From: Zanthoxylum bungeanum | Taxonomy: Eukaryota; Streptophyta; Magnoliopsida; Sapindales; Rutaceae | Length of the DNA: 64,000 bases | Direction: 5' to 3' | Assembly (NCBI GenBank): GCA_019454045.1 | Contig: SKCR01001852.1 | Coordinates: forward strand, 1-64,000 | Shown here: positions 35,570 through 46,793 of the stretch, in pieces | Layout: the number at the start of each line of letters is the position of its first letter | Numbering within the stretch: position 1 is the first letter of the stretch | The notes under the pieces: generated by a model | Seen by the model: only the letters and a program-made list of their open reading frames with translations | Database searches by the model: none | What the model was told of the DNA's origin: nothing | Translations under genes and position numbers: made by a program

Positions 35570-38500
35570 TGTGGACAACAGAACCTGGGCGACGCCGTTC
35601 CTAGGCTCGCGGCCTAGTTTGGGAAGTACTGAATAACATGGAGTCGCCACCCGGTGTGAACCGGGACAAAGATTTAAGGCCGCACTCATCCCTCGCAAGG
35701 GAAGACCTCAAACCGTTGGGTTCGGAATGGTCCCTTACTTATGTCACTTGTAATGAAAGGATTTATGTAATAATTTAATCAAGCTTAAGTAGCGCTTATT
35801 TCCAAGAGTATCATGCTTCTAAATTCTCATATTCAAGATAAAACTTATATACGCATTTCACATATATCTCACGTTTAAATTGCATGCTTGACATATATCA
35901 AAATAGCAACGAACATATAACTTCATTTGCATATTACATTCAGGAAAACACAAGCACACATATTAACCATACAAGCACACATATTAACCATACAAGCACA
36001 CATATGGGCACTTTTCCAAGCGGTACGTGGAATTGTAGCCCAAGTACAGACCGCACTACCGTCCATTCGGAATCGGCTACGGAATTTACGTCTGGGTTTC
36101 CATCCGATATACCGCAAGAAATAATACTCAAATGTTATCATGACACAAGCATATGAATTGTAATACATTAACATATTTGCATTTATACATGTGGATATAG
36201 CTACTAGGAAAACTATGCATGAAATCTAATGAAAAAGACTCAGTTCAGTGTGTTCGCGTTCGTGTAGCGTTCGTAAACGCGTTCGAACGGAAATGAAACA
36301 GAATGCTCACGTTCGAGTAGCATTCGTAAACGCGTTCGAATGGAAATGAAACAGAATGCCCACGTTCGTATGGCGTTTGTTAACGCGTTCGAACGGAAAT
36401 GAGACAGAATGCTCACGTTCGTATGGCGTTTGTTAACGCGTTCGAACGGAAATGAGACCTGACACATGATAACAAAACACATGCGCGTTCGAGTTGCGTT
36501 CGTAAACGCGTTCGAACGGGAACAGACCTGATGCATAAAATAGGACGCAATACATAAACACAAAATAAAATGGCGCGGCGAAGTACTGCCGTAAATGTGA
36601 CCTTTTGGGGCTCTTGATCTCTCAAAGAGAGGACCTTTAGACCAACATACTAAGCTCATGCGCGTCACATCACACATACAAGAATAGAACCAATCATATC
36701 AACCAAGTATGCCCGATTGAACACATCTTACATCCAATCTGAACACACATCAACCGGCGCGGCAAAGCATCGTGGTAACGGGTTTTAACCCCTCCCCGTA
36801 AGGGATCTTTCATTCCACTTACTAAGCCCATGCGCTTGATTGAACCATACATAAAAGATAAACTCAATAACATCAAACTAAGTATGCCCGATTGAACGTA
36901 TCTCGCATCCAACCGAACACACATCAACCGGCGCGGCGAAGTAGTGTCACAAAGGTGGCCTTTTCGGCTCTTTGTCTCCCAAATGGAGGACCTTTGGACT
37001 AACTCACTAAGCCCATGCGCTTGGTTGAATCATGCATAACTAAACAACATATTGAATTCAAGTAAAGAAAACTAAATAAACAAAAGCAACACAACGAAAG
37101 AAAGATGATGCCGTTTACCCAAGCGGTACGTGGAGTTGTGGCCCGAGTACAGATCATACTACCGTCCATTCGGAATCGGCTATGAAATTTATGTCCGGGT
37201 TTCCATCCGATATACCGCGAGAGTTGACACATCTCTCATTCATCCGATACCCACAACATATTACATCTCATAATACATGCATATTTATCTACTCAAAGAC
37301 CACAACACGCATTTCAACATGACAATCATACAAGTAATACTTAATAAATAATGCGGAAAAGGAAAACAAGTGTGAAGATACCCTCAGGTCTAACCTTTTA
37401 AGCCGTCTCTCAGACTCGCGTTTCACGAAGATCGGAAGGGGTAAAGCTCCGCAACTTTTCTGGTTCACTGGTTCAGCGTCCTAGCTCACTGCTTTGTTGT
37501 TTTGCTTGCGGTTCGAACTCCGTTCTGCTCCTATTCGGCCTCTGTCTTGCTGCTCACTGCACGGGCCACCTGTTTTAACGTTTTCAATGAACTATTCCAA
37601 GTTTGTGTGGGTTTTTAGTGCAGTTGTGTGTGATTATTTTTAAGATTATCTATGCAGTTTTTATGTTACTGTTTTTTAAGGATTTGGGCTACTGTTTTAA
37701 GGTAATCTAGGAGGTTGTTTAGGCGTGTTTTAGGATTCGGCTAAGGGTGAGTTTGGTGTGTTCTGGATTCGGCTATGGTGGTTGTAAGTGCTTTGGATTC
37801 GGCTATGGTGGTTGGGTTCTTTGTTTTCTTTCTTGTGTATGTGTGAAGTGTTTTCTCTTTTTTTTGTTTAGTCTTGGGTGTGTAGAGAGAGTCTAGAGAG
37901 ATTTCGAGAGAGTTTTGGGAGTGAATTATCTGTGTCAAGGCTGGGGCGTTTGGAGGCTTGTGTCCAGGCTGGGTGCGTTTTTGAGGCTTGTGTCAAGGAG
38001 ACGAATGGCTTGGGTTAGGGGTTGTTTATATAGAGAATGGTTAGGGTTGACAAGGGAAGGGATTTTGTGCATTTAATTAGGATATGATTTAGTTTTAAAC
38101 AAGGAAATCAAATGATTGAGGGGGGGACAAAATATTTTACTTTAGGAAGTTGCAATATTTAATTTGTGTTGGTTTAAGAATACAAATATTTTATATTGGT
38201 AATTATCTTATTAGATTAGGAAGTCAAATATATGATTGGCTTTAATTGGTTAAGATTGATTTTAATTAGGCATATCTTCTTTTTAGTTTTGGTAAATATT
38301 TTATTTAATTGATAAATGGTTTAAATATTTTATTTAATGTTTAATGTTTAAATTAATATTTATTTATTTAATTGGGATGTGTTTTATGGGCTTTGGGGAG
38401 CTAAATGGGCTGGGTGTGAGGCTAGCAGCAAAACTAGAATTACCGACACCGTTCGAACGCTCCCTCGAACGCGACACGAACGCCCGCAATCTGTTTTCCG

Positions 38501-38662
38501 TTCGAACGAAGTAACGAACGCAGCACCAACGAAGACAGTGAGCTTGTTTATTCTGAATTTCCCCTTCCGATATTCGTTTCCCGCGGCTTTCGTGACTCAA
38601 AAGGTAGTGCCTCCAAATGAGGCTCATCATCGGGTTTCACATGCGAAAATGCAATGCCTACA
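35570..38662 (-). repeat. 5' LTR of the gag-only element
   Basis: This copy is almost the same as the left LTR (3093 versus 3105 bp). The differences are scattered substitutions and 1-4 bp indels in A or T runs. The target duplication GTCCC follows at 38663-38667. Confidence 0.95.
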
Positions 38663-39136
38663 GTCCCCTTATCGTTTAGTTTATGGAAAATCTTGTCATT
38701 TGCCTGTAGAACTTGAGCATAAAGCATTTTGGGCTATTAAAGCATTTAATTCAAACTCTGAAAATGATAGTCATGAACGTAAATTGCAACTAAATTAACT
38801 TGAAGAGTTAAGAAATGATTCATATGAGAATTCAAAAATTCTTAAAGCTAAAACTAAAGTCTTTCATGATAGTCGAATTTCACGAAAAATATTTGAAGTT
38901 GGTCAAAAGGTTTTGTTTTATAATTCCCGTCTTCATTTATTTCCAGGAATGTTAAAATCCAAATAGAGTGGCCCATTTATTTTGAAGCACTTTTATCCAT
39001 ATGGCGCAATTGACATTGATAATCCTAGGGATGGTGATATATTTAAAGTAAATGGACATCGTCTGAAAATTTTTTTGGAGTTCTCAAAATTTCAAGAAAC
39101 TTTTTTCCTGTCAAACCCAATATACCTTGATTGATA
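38663..39136 (+). pseudogene. Athila-A integrase, C-terminal part (continuation)
   Basis: The frame resumes with [20 protein letters not shown], directly continuing the segment lost at 27616. It runs through [10 protein letters not shown], the [13 protein letters not shown] chromatin-side domain (with an in-frame stop) and GHRLKIF. Further stops at about 38796 and 38964 show that it was already decaying. The coding end is followed by AT-rich spacer. Confidence 0.88.
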
Positions 39137-39238
39137 TAGTTTCTTTTATTTTATGTTTAATATTTCTCTAATTTCTATTTTTCTTAGTCTTGCAGCATTT
39201 TTATTTTTATCTCACACCCCGGTAAAACAGCGGATAAC

Positions 39239-40275
39239 TAGGGGTGGGTGCGGTTTGGTTTGGTTCGGTTTTTATTAAAAACCAAACCAAACCATATTTT
39301 ACGGTCCGATTTTTTATCTCTCAAACCAAACCATTAAATTACGGTTTTGTTCGGATTGAAATTTTTTTAAACCAATGGTTTACGGATTGGTTCGGTTCGG
39401 TTTACAGATTATTTTACTTAAAATAAATTTTCATCCACTTAAGGGAAATGTGTATGGTGCCAATAAGCAGTGACTCTTAAAATAAACATCACACAAATAT
39501 GAGGCTACGATTTCAAATATTCAAAAAAACACCATTTTGCAGTCACCTTGCAACCAACCGTAAGGTATAAGTATACAAGTTAACGAAATTAAATCTCAGT
39601 AAAGTCATGAATCAAATCTGTCATTTACGAGCTTAATTACATGAGTCAAATCTGTCAATATTTCCGAAAGAGAAAAGTACATTTTAAGTTTTTGATCTTA
39701 ATATAGTGCCCGTTGCAGAAATTCTTCGTTTTAATTTTACTTGATTCTATTGTGAATTTTATCAAACATTTGATATGCATACAAATAAAAGTATAATCAA
39801 ACAATAAACCCCCACGAAAAAACAAAAATCCAATAATAGAAAAAATAATAATAATGTAAATAACAAACCTGAATAAATGTAATGGTAATCTTTTTTTCCT
39901 TTTTTTTTGGCTCACTCTCAAGGCTTCTTTCTGGCGTTGTGTCACTAATTCCCGGAGTGATATATGAGGAAAAATCTAGGAGAGATGAAAGAAAAGTGAT
40001 GGCGAGAGCGAGAGAGTGATAGGGAGAGATGAAAGAAGAGTGATGAGTGGCAGAGAGAGAGATGAGGAAAAATCTAGGGTTTTGTTTTAATTATAACGGT
40101 TCGGTTCGGTTTAACAGGTGCGGTTCAAATTTACACCTAAACCGAATCGTAAACCGTTTGGGGTGGGCCAATCCGAACCGCAATCCGAACTGTTAGAAAA
40201 AAAATCATAAATTCGGTCCGGTTTGGTTCGGTTCGCGGTCTGGTTCGATTCGGTCGGTTTTTTTGCCCACCCCTA
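39239..40275. mobile_element. Non-autonomous hAT-type element (family 3), 1037 bp
   Basis: The left end TAGGGGTGGG is matched by the inverted right end CCCACCCCTA. The 8-bp target duplication CGGATAAC lies at 39231-39238 and 40276-40283. Subterminal GGTTTGGTTCGG repeats and their complements occur on both sides, as is usual for this kind of plant element. The middle is AT-rich with no transposase. It inserted into Athila-A between integrase and the extra ORF. Confidence 0.93.
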
Positions 40276-40339
40276 CGGATAACGGTACTCTGTGACATAA
40301 AGTTGATTATTTCAGTTTCCTAAAATTACTGATACCCTA

Positions 40340-40898
40340 CAAACCAAAGCATGGAAGAAATCTCGCAAGCCTCCTCAAACATTTTCCTTATCATCCCCAA
40401 AATGCTCTGACAAAAATTTATAAAGCCCACACAGAAAGAATGAGACTTCTTATGATTTATGGTATTCCTTATGATATTCGTTGGGTAATTGAAGCAAGAG
40501 TTCTCTTGGCAAGTGATTCACTTGACTCCTTCATTCCTTACATGTTTGGTTCAGGGAAAAACATATATTTTAATAAACGAAGAGCTAAATAATTAGGTGT
40601 TTGTTATAAATGCGCACGCTGTACGTTCAACACTCATTGTCGTTCTTTAGGAATGATGTTTGATAATCGCGAAGATAAAATTCAATTAATTAGAGATGGA
40701 CTGAGTAAAGAGCCTTTTGATGATATATCATTGACTCTTGAGACGCATCCTAGTGGATATGTTCATCGTGAAATTCACAGATTACACACACAATTTCAAA
40801 AAGAAAGACAACAATACAGTCTCGGGAATTTGACTTTAAAAGACCATGTTTGTCAATTTATAAGAAAGTTGGATGGGAAGCCTATCCCCGACCCATAG
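40340..40898 (+). pseudogene. Athila-A extra ORF with a Cys/His cluster, function unknown
   Basis: The frame reads through KIYKAHTERMRLLMIYGIPY, an in-frame stop at about 40590, then VCYKCARCTFNTHC. After that come about 80 open codons ending GKPIPDP and a stop at 40896-40898. C-x2-C-x2-C...C resembles a metal-binding cluster. It lies where Athila elements often have an envelope-like or other additional ORF after pol. I do not recognise the family and assign no function. Confidence 0.5.
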
Positions 40899-41196
40899 AG
40901 GGCGTTTAAGCCGTTACTAGACGTAAAACCAGAGGAAGATGTGAGCCACAATCACAACTACTAGTATATATTATTGATTTGATTTCCTTTACTTTTAAAT
41001 TTCTGTTTTGATTTACTTTTTGCCGACAATATCTAACCTTTTTGTTCACGATATATTTTCCTAATAATTATCATTTTGCAAATATTAGTGCATTTATCAC
41101 TCACCCTTTTCAGGATCTATAAATTCAGCTCGTCACTTCTCTCTCTCTTCAACACATCTAGCTAAAGGAGATAACACAAATAGAGACAACTTTAAA
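40899..41196 (+). other. Spacer between the extra ORF and the LOG fragment in Athila-A
   Basis: An AT-rich stretch that ends with a block (CTATAAATTCAGCTCGTCA at about 41.12 kb) also present just before the LOG copy of element B at about 47.26 kb. It is useful as evidence that both LOG copies share a retroelement context. Confidence 0.6.
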
Positions 41197-41832
41197 ATGA
41201 CGATTCACTAATATTTGTGTGTTTTATGGAACCAACTCCAGAACTAAACCATAATTTGTTGAGGGTGCAAAAGAATTAGGTAGAGTTATGGCAAATAGAA
41301 ACATGCACTTAGTATATATGGTGGTGGCAATCTTGGATTGATGAGGTGTATTTCAAAAGCTGTACAAGAAGGTGTTAGTCAAGTTTTGGGGATCATCCCA
41401 AAACCCTTAACAGAGGACAACATCATCGGAAAATCAAATAGAGAAAAATGTATTGTCCTAGGTACGTTTGAAAGACTCACTGAAATGATCAATCATGCTG
41501 ATGCTTTCATTGCTTTACCAGGTGGGCTAGGAACGTTGGAAGAAATATTCACAGTTGCGTCATGGGAAAACTTGAATATTCACCAAAAACCCATTGGGTT
41601 GTTTAATGTTAATGGATTTTTCGATTTCCTTTTTGTATTTCTTGAAATAAAAGAAATGGATTTATTTCAAAATCGGTAAGAGAGATTTTTCTTAACTGCA
41701 AGAAAAGCTGATGATTTAATCGACCAACCCTTAGCTTTTGAACCAAGAATCGACCCTATTCTTTCCAAGTTGAACTGGTCTGGTAACGATCGTGGCAAAA
41801 AGCGTAAAGTAAACCCGGACCTTAATCTGTAA
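41197..41832 (+). pseudogene. LOG-family (cytokinin riboside 5'-monophosphate phosphoribohydrolase) pseudogene in Athila-A
   Basis: LOG enzymes release active cytokinin base from its ribotide. This copy keeps the two signature segments, YGGGNLGLM (about 41.32 kb) and PGGLGTLEE (about 41.52 kb), plus the HQKPIGLFNVNGF block and a basic tail ending KKRKVNPDLNL. It is broken: a stop at 41252-41254, a 2-bp TA expansion at about 41316 that shifts frame before YGGG, and a stop at 41677-41679. It has no introns, unlike plant LOG genes, so it looks like a spliced or processed copy. It sits between the extra ORF and the 3' LTR of Athila-A and pairs with 47323-47976. Confidence 0.85.
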
Positions 41833-42892
41833 TATTTAGTTGTAGCTGTACTGTAAATTCCAATAACCAGGTGATATCTTCTAAACTCTACTTCTGTTTA
41901 TTTAAACATTGGAGACAATGTTTCATTTTGATTAGGGGAGGTAATTTTCATGTTTAATTGATGTTTTTTCTCACAAAATTTGTACTTTGTTGTTATTTTG
42001 TGTGTAAGAATATATATCCATATATATATACACACAAAATAAAAACAAATTTGTTTTCTAAACCAAGTGGAATTATTTTTCAGAGGTGGCTGTGTAAGGA
42101 GTTTTCACTCCTGAGACGCATCTCAGTATAATTCATAACAAGTTATTTTTGTTCCTTTCTCTTTGAATCATTTAAATTTGTGAATTCCCCATAACATTGA
42201 TTAAATTTGATCTTTATATGCTCATCTGATAGATATTATCAACAACATGGTAACATAAGATCATGGGTGGTAAGTGAAAATTCTGTAATATTCAGTTCTC
42301 TAATCTATTGGAGGTAACACCTAAAGGCAGTGAAATTTATTATAGAAAAAAAATGTTGATGTTTGAATAAAGTTCGTTTTCGTAACCTTTTTACTCGAGC
42401 AATTAAGTCTGTAGGGGTGTCTTAACACTTAGTACCCTAAGGCCAACTGGTCTGGAAATTACTGGCCCAAAGCTCGCTACAAGTTAAAAAGAAAGCTTAA
42501 GGGAATCATACACTTTTTATCTGAGATCCGAGCAATTAAGTCCCTATGGGTGTCTTACACCTAGTGCCCTAAACTGTACTGGTTTGGGAGCCACTGTCCC
42601 AAATTTCGATACATGGATTGAAGATATGTTTATAAATAAACTTTCACTGCCAAAATATGTAAACTCTAATATAATTTTAGGACAAAAATATTACTCTATT
42701 TTCAACAAATACTTGTGATATTGTGGGCACAATATATTGATTAATACCTTATTTTATGAGTATATGGAAGAATGGTAAAAAATATAGGAGAAATCATTTA
42801 TTTGATCATTAGAAAGAAAGAAATCAATTGTTGACTTATATAAGAATTTTTCTTTTAGATTCCGTTTGAATTACTAGGTTCTAGTAATAACC
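41833..42892 (+). other. 3' non-coding region of Athila-A with paired hairpin repeats
   Basis: It shares an ACATTGGAGACAATGT block with element B just after LOG. It then has two copies (about 42406-42495 and 42527-42616) of a module starting CAATTAAGTC and containing GGGTGT...ACAC and TTTGGG...CCCAAA arms. No ORF. Confidence 0.65.
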
Positions 42893-42904
42893 TGGTTGGG
42901 GGTG
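42893..42904 (+). other. Polypurine tract of Athila-A
   Basis: GGTTGGGGGTG directly precedes the LTR start TGATGAATAC. It is the same arrangement as in element B at 49280-49290. Confidence 0.75.
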
Positions 42905-43334
42905 TGATGAATACTAAAAAGTGCATATTTATTATACGATAAGTTAATCATTTTACACTTATAGTTTCACTAATCCCCTTAAATTGACACATTTGTGAAA
43001 TAATATTTTAAGTTATGCTTTGAGTGTTTTTACTGTGTTATTTTATGTTATTTGATAGGTAAAATACTGCTCGGAGGCTCGACAGGACAAACCAGACTTG
43101 AAAAAGGGCAAAAACAGAAATCAGCTTCTGTGTTGCGACACGAAAATTACATCGCATCGCGACGCGCCATTCTCTCAACACGTGTCCCTATCGTGGCACT
43201 CACGTCGCGACGCGTGGAATATACGGCACGTCGCGACGCGCCTAATAAAATAGAGGCACCGTCGAACTCGCCATTCTCTCACACGTGTCCCCAAATATGG
43301 CAGTCGCATCGCGACGCGTGGAGCAATTGGCGTC
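42905..43334 (+). repeat. Athila-A 3' LTR, first 430 bp only
   Basis: Begins TGATGAATAC and contains repeated CGCGACGCG and ACACGTGTCC motifs. It is interrupted at 43334 by the 5' LTR of element B. The rest of this LTR was not found in the window. Confidence 0.7.
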
Positions 43335-43589
43335 TGATGAGTGGTATTTATATCACTATTTCCCACTCATTTAACCTGATATTTTGTATAGTTTCTCGGG
43401 TTTTGTGAACGTTTTGATGTGTTTTGTGTTATTTTGCAGATAAATAAAGTTGGGAAAGCATTGGAAGTAATTTGGGGCCAAAATAGAGAAAAAATGACAA
43501 ATGGGCAATTTTGTAATTTGTCAGCGCCGCGACGCCAAGACCCTACGGGTCGCGACGCCTAAAGTACGCCGGCCATGCTAACGTGCACC

Positions 43590-44080
43590 GAGGGACACGT
43601 GTCAGAATTTGAGAAATTGGACTTGCTAACGTGCGCCGACCTTGCTAACGTGCGCCGTGCCACATGTCATCATCACAGAAGATCTGCTAAAATGCGCCGG
43701 CTGCCACGTGTCGAAATCTCATTGGACCAAAGCAAGCGCGTGCCATGTGTCAATCTCTCATTGGCCGAATATTGGACAAATCACATGTTGCCACGTGTCG
43801 ACCTCTCATTTGACCGATCCTAAGTGCGTGCCACGTGTCAACTTTTCATTGGACCGAAAGATCAGCCAATCACCGTATGCCACGTGTCGTCTTCTCATTG
43901 CACCACCTTCACCGCATGACACGTGTCATCACCAGATTCTGCCGACAGAACACGTGTGGTCAACCCGCGTGGGCCAATCATCGTGTGCCACGTGTCGTCT
44001 TCTCATTGCACCACCTTCATCACGTGACACGTGTCATCACCAGATTCTGCCGGCAGAACACGCGTGGATCAAAGCGCGTG
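43590..44080 (+). promoter_or_regulatory. Array of about ten CACGTG (G-box/ABRE-like) motifs in the 5' LTR
   Basis: GCCACGTGTC-type motifs recur about every 35-50 bp at roughly 43600, 43706, 43791, 43832, 43880, 43919, 43953, 43988 and 44020-44030. They are embedded in units such as TCTCATTGGACC and a roughly 108-bp duplicate. In plants, GACACGTGGC is a binding site for bZIP and bHLH factors, including ABA-response factors. The array lies just upstream of the LTR TATA box and is missing from the 3' LTR. Activity is inference. Confidence 0.7.
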
Positions 44081-44134
44081 CTGGCGTCGCGACGCCAAGA
44101 CCCTACGCGTTGCGACGCCAGTTGCCGAAAATGC

Positions 44135-44143
44135 CTATAAATT
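44135..44143 (+). promoter_or_regulatory. Probable TATA box of the element B 5' LTR
   Basis: CTATAAATT lies about 55 bp after the motif array and before a pyrimidine-rich stretch. The same box is in the 3' LTR at about 49600. It marks the likely U3/R transition. Confidence 0.6.
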
Positions 44144-45388
44144 CAGGCCTTCTTCACTTCATTTGGTGTGCTTTCCTTGGGATTTTTTCCCTGATTTCAT
44201 AGGAAGCATCTAGTTTTGTAATAATAAAATTATGTATTTTTTTTTAGTTTTTATTACAGCTTTTTATTTATTTACTTTATGTTTTGTAGTTAAATTTCCG
44301 CTGGGGTAAAAGGTGAAACCTTTAATATAATTATCTAGGTAAATCTCATTTAACTATAATTTATAAATTATAATTTAACCGGATTAATTAATGTCAGATT
44401 TTATTACCGCCTATATGGTCGGTCTAAATATAAATTATTTTACCGCCTATATGGCTGGTCTTTATGTGACAAATAATTACCGCCTATATGGCTGGTTGTA
44501 TTGGACTAAATGGATTACCGCCTATATGGCTGGTTTTAAATGTTTAACATTATTAATTCCTGAGAAAACAGAACAGAAAATAATTTATATTTTATAATAA
44601 GTGAGATTCCTAGATAAGAAATATTAAATGTGGATCCTCTAACCCCATCATTTTATTTTATTCTAGGGAAGTGATGAAACACAATATCCACACTTAATAA
44701 TTGATTTTCTTTTATGGGTAATTCTTTAGATTGTTTATTGAGTCTTAAGCTTAATGCTTCTTGTTAACTGGCCATTAATAAGATTGATTTGGTAACTTAA
44801 AATGAACTACACATAGGGATTTTAAGTTTCAGCCTTAGATTCAATAACCCACGATCTTCCTTGAGGATAGATAACCATTTAATAGATTTCTTTACAGGAT
44901 AGACATATACCTGTCGGGCGGGGGTAGCCATAATTGGAACTTGGTCTTAATAAATCCATGTAATTTGGTTGACATAGACATATGGTTCAATTGAGTTATA
45001 CTGGGTATTTGCGTCAGACCATCGACATAGGCTTTTGCATATTTTCGTGTTCCAGGTTAGCAATCTGATTTATTACACATAAATAAGAGAATCAATTCAT
45101 CTTTATAATAATATTGTGTGGAGTCACGACCCTAGATCATTGAGTCTTTTCTTTTATTTTCCTTAGTATTTTCTTTTGAGTCTGTTTTTATTTTATTTTG
45201 CAAAACCACATTCAACCAACTAAAAGCAATCAATTCAATTCTCCCTATAATTAGATACCTATAAATAAATAGTATCAATAATTAATAACAACATTAGGAA
45301 TTAAGTCCTCGTGGGATCGATAATTTTATACTACTTGAACGATACGTGCGCTTGCGTTATACGTGTGTGTTTACGCCGGTCAAATTTT

Positions 45389-45406
45389 TGGCGCCGTTGC
45401 CGGTGA
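45389..45406 (+). other. Primer-binding site of element B
   Basis: TGGCGCCGTTGCCGGTGA follows the LTR by six bases. It is one mismatch from the common Athila-type site, believed to use tRNA-Asp. Confidence 0.8.
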
Positions 45407-45509
45407 CTTATTTTTCTTGAGTTATTAATTTTGAAGCTATCTAATTTACTTGTATCTAATTTTCTTTATTTTTATCTGTAATTTTTATTTCTTTCTTTTG
45501 TTTTCAGGT

Positions 45510-46793
45510 GATTGAAAAATGGAACATTATTGAGAGATTGAGAGATCACGAGCTTTACTAGAAGATACACCCAAAATCTGGGAGCAACAGTCCTGTTTTC
45601 TGAGGCCTGTTGTCAAGCCCAACAACTATCACTGGATGTCAGAATCAAGCAATACTACATTTGCTCATCAGAACGAAATAAGGAGATGTGTAATTGTGAT
45701 GGTAACCACTCGAGCGATCAATGCAATATACTTTTCAGAGTGGCAGAATTATCAGAATCATTCAATGTACGAAGAACCATCATATTTTCCATCTTATCCA
45801 CATCTACCTATGATCTTCATCAACAATCAGAACCATCAGAAGAAGATCAGATGATTGACACGCTCAAAGATTGGTTTAAGAAACGAGACGAAGAGTTGGA
45901 TACGATGCTTGAAACATACCAGAATCAACTCGAAAGTATTCAGAGACAATCAGAATTCATTTAGAGATTGACAAATCAGACGAGACAATTAACAGAAAAC
46001 CAGAACTACATACCTCAAGATCCAGTTTCAGATGACACTGATGAAGCCTTCAAGTACCAATCATTTCACAATAACACTTCAACAGAGGAGGAGGCTGAGC
46101 AATATCAACAACCAGAGGTATCAGTTCAGGAGCCCGAAAGGCAAAGTCTCGATTTGATTTTTATTATTTTGACTCTGACGATGATGAAACTGAGCTGTTT
46201 GTACCAACTGCATCAACACTTGAGGATGGAATTCTGAATCCTCAAAATGAAGATCTTGGAGCATCCATTGCACAAATGTTTGAAGAAGATCTACCTGAGC
46301 CAATCATTTTACCCAGATCAGAGGATGAAGACCTAAAATCTGATATTTCTTTACGTCCTCAGGTTGACAATTTTGAAGCATGCATTTCACAGATGACAGA
46401 TGAAGAGCTGAATGTGGAAATTTTCAAATACATATGTGAAGAAAAGGTGGAGCAAGAAGCAGAGCAAATAGAGGAGCAAATGTCTGACCTTATTGAAGAT
46501 CCAGAGCATTCAGGCGAAACATCACTGTTTTGGGTAGTACAATTTAAAGACATCACCCAGAAGCTTGATAGAATGGAACTTCCATTCAAAGTCAAGCACC
46601 ATACAAGACCTCCTGATTTTCTTTCTTTCTTTTCAGGAACCACTGGAACAACAATGGTTAAAAAGGTGGCACAAGCACTGAATGGGACAAAATATTTTGT
46701 GCCTCTTTACCGTTGGAAGAGACCCTTCAAAAGCAACGCTCACGGGATTGTCTTTAATCGGACATCCAAAATGACATTGAAACCTCCTTAACA
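45510..46793 (+). pseudogene. Element B gag-tail and acidic ORF remnant
   Basis: After a broken N-terminal part, a knuckle-like CNCDGNHSSDQC appears at about 45.69 kb, resembling the end of an Athila Gag. A largely open frame of about 365 codons then runs to the stop at 46791, with one in-frame stop (about 45962) and one frameshift (about 46155). It is rich in Glu/Asp/Gln (DSDDDETELF, EEKVEQEAEQIEEQ). It ends with a different-looking basic part, GTKYFVPLYRWKRPFKS. I recognise no family for the acidic part. GGGAGGCAACCC, a landmark often seen after Athila pol, lies about 45 bp further on. Confidence 0.55.

Larger units (their letters stand above)
27617..38662 (-). mobile_element. Gag-only (TR-GAG/LARD type) Tat/Ogre-like retrotransposon, complete, 11.05 kb
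   Basis: Two near-identical LTRs (27617-30721 and 35570-38662) flank a 4.85-kb interior with one gag gene on the minus strand. There is no protease, RT or integrase, so the element must depend on enzymes from an autonomous relative. It has a primer-binding site, a polypurine tract and a perfect 5-bp target duplication. By eye the LTRs differ by roughly 15 substitutions and 8 small indels over 3.1 kb, which indicates a recent insertion. Gag type, primer site and 3' tandem arrays point to the Tat/Ogre branch of Ty3/Gypsy. Confidence 0.93.
24476..43334 (+). mobile_element. Athila-type Ty3/Gypsy element A, 5'-truncated, with two nested insertions
   Basis: Plus-strand order: protease, reverse transcriptase, RNase H, integrase, a Cys-containing extra ORF, a LOG-family fragment, paired hairpin repeats, polypurine tract, and the first 430 bp of the 3' LTR. 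The 5' LTR and most of gag are absent, and sequence begins abruptly after the Copia-1 LTR. The gag-only element at 27617-38662 splits integrase, and a hAT element sits at 39239-40275. The 3' LTR is cut at 43334 by element B. All reading frames carry breaks, so the element is dead. Confidence 0.85.
43335..45382 (+). repeat. Element B 5' LTR, 2048 bp
   Basis: Begins TGATGAGTGG and ends TTTACGCCGGTCA. Compared with the 3' LTR it has about 500 bp extra at 43.58-44.08 kb. Near 44.40-44.54 kb are four roughly 40-bp repeats with ACCGCCTATATGGCTGGT, also present in the 3' LTR and in the solo LTR at 55266-57331. Confidence 0.9.

Noticed and set aside
43052..44202. Plus-strand frames of 118 and 186 codons in the Athila LTRs
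   Set aside because: They are produced by the GC-rich CGCGACGCG and CACGTG repeats, which have few stop codons.
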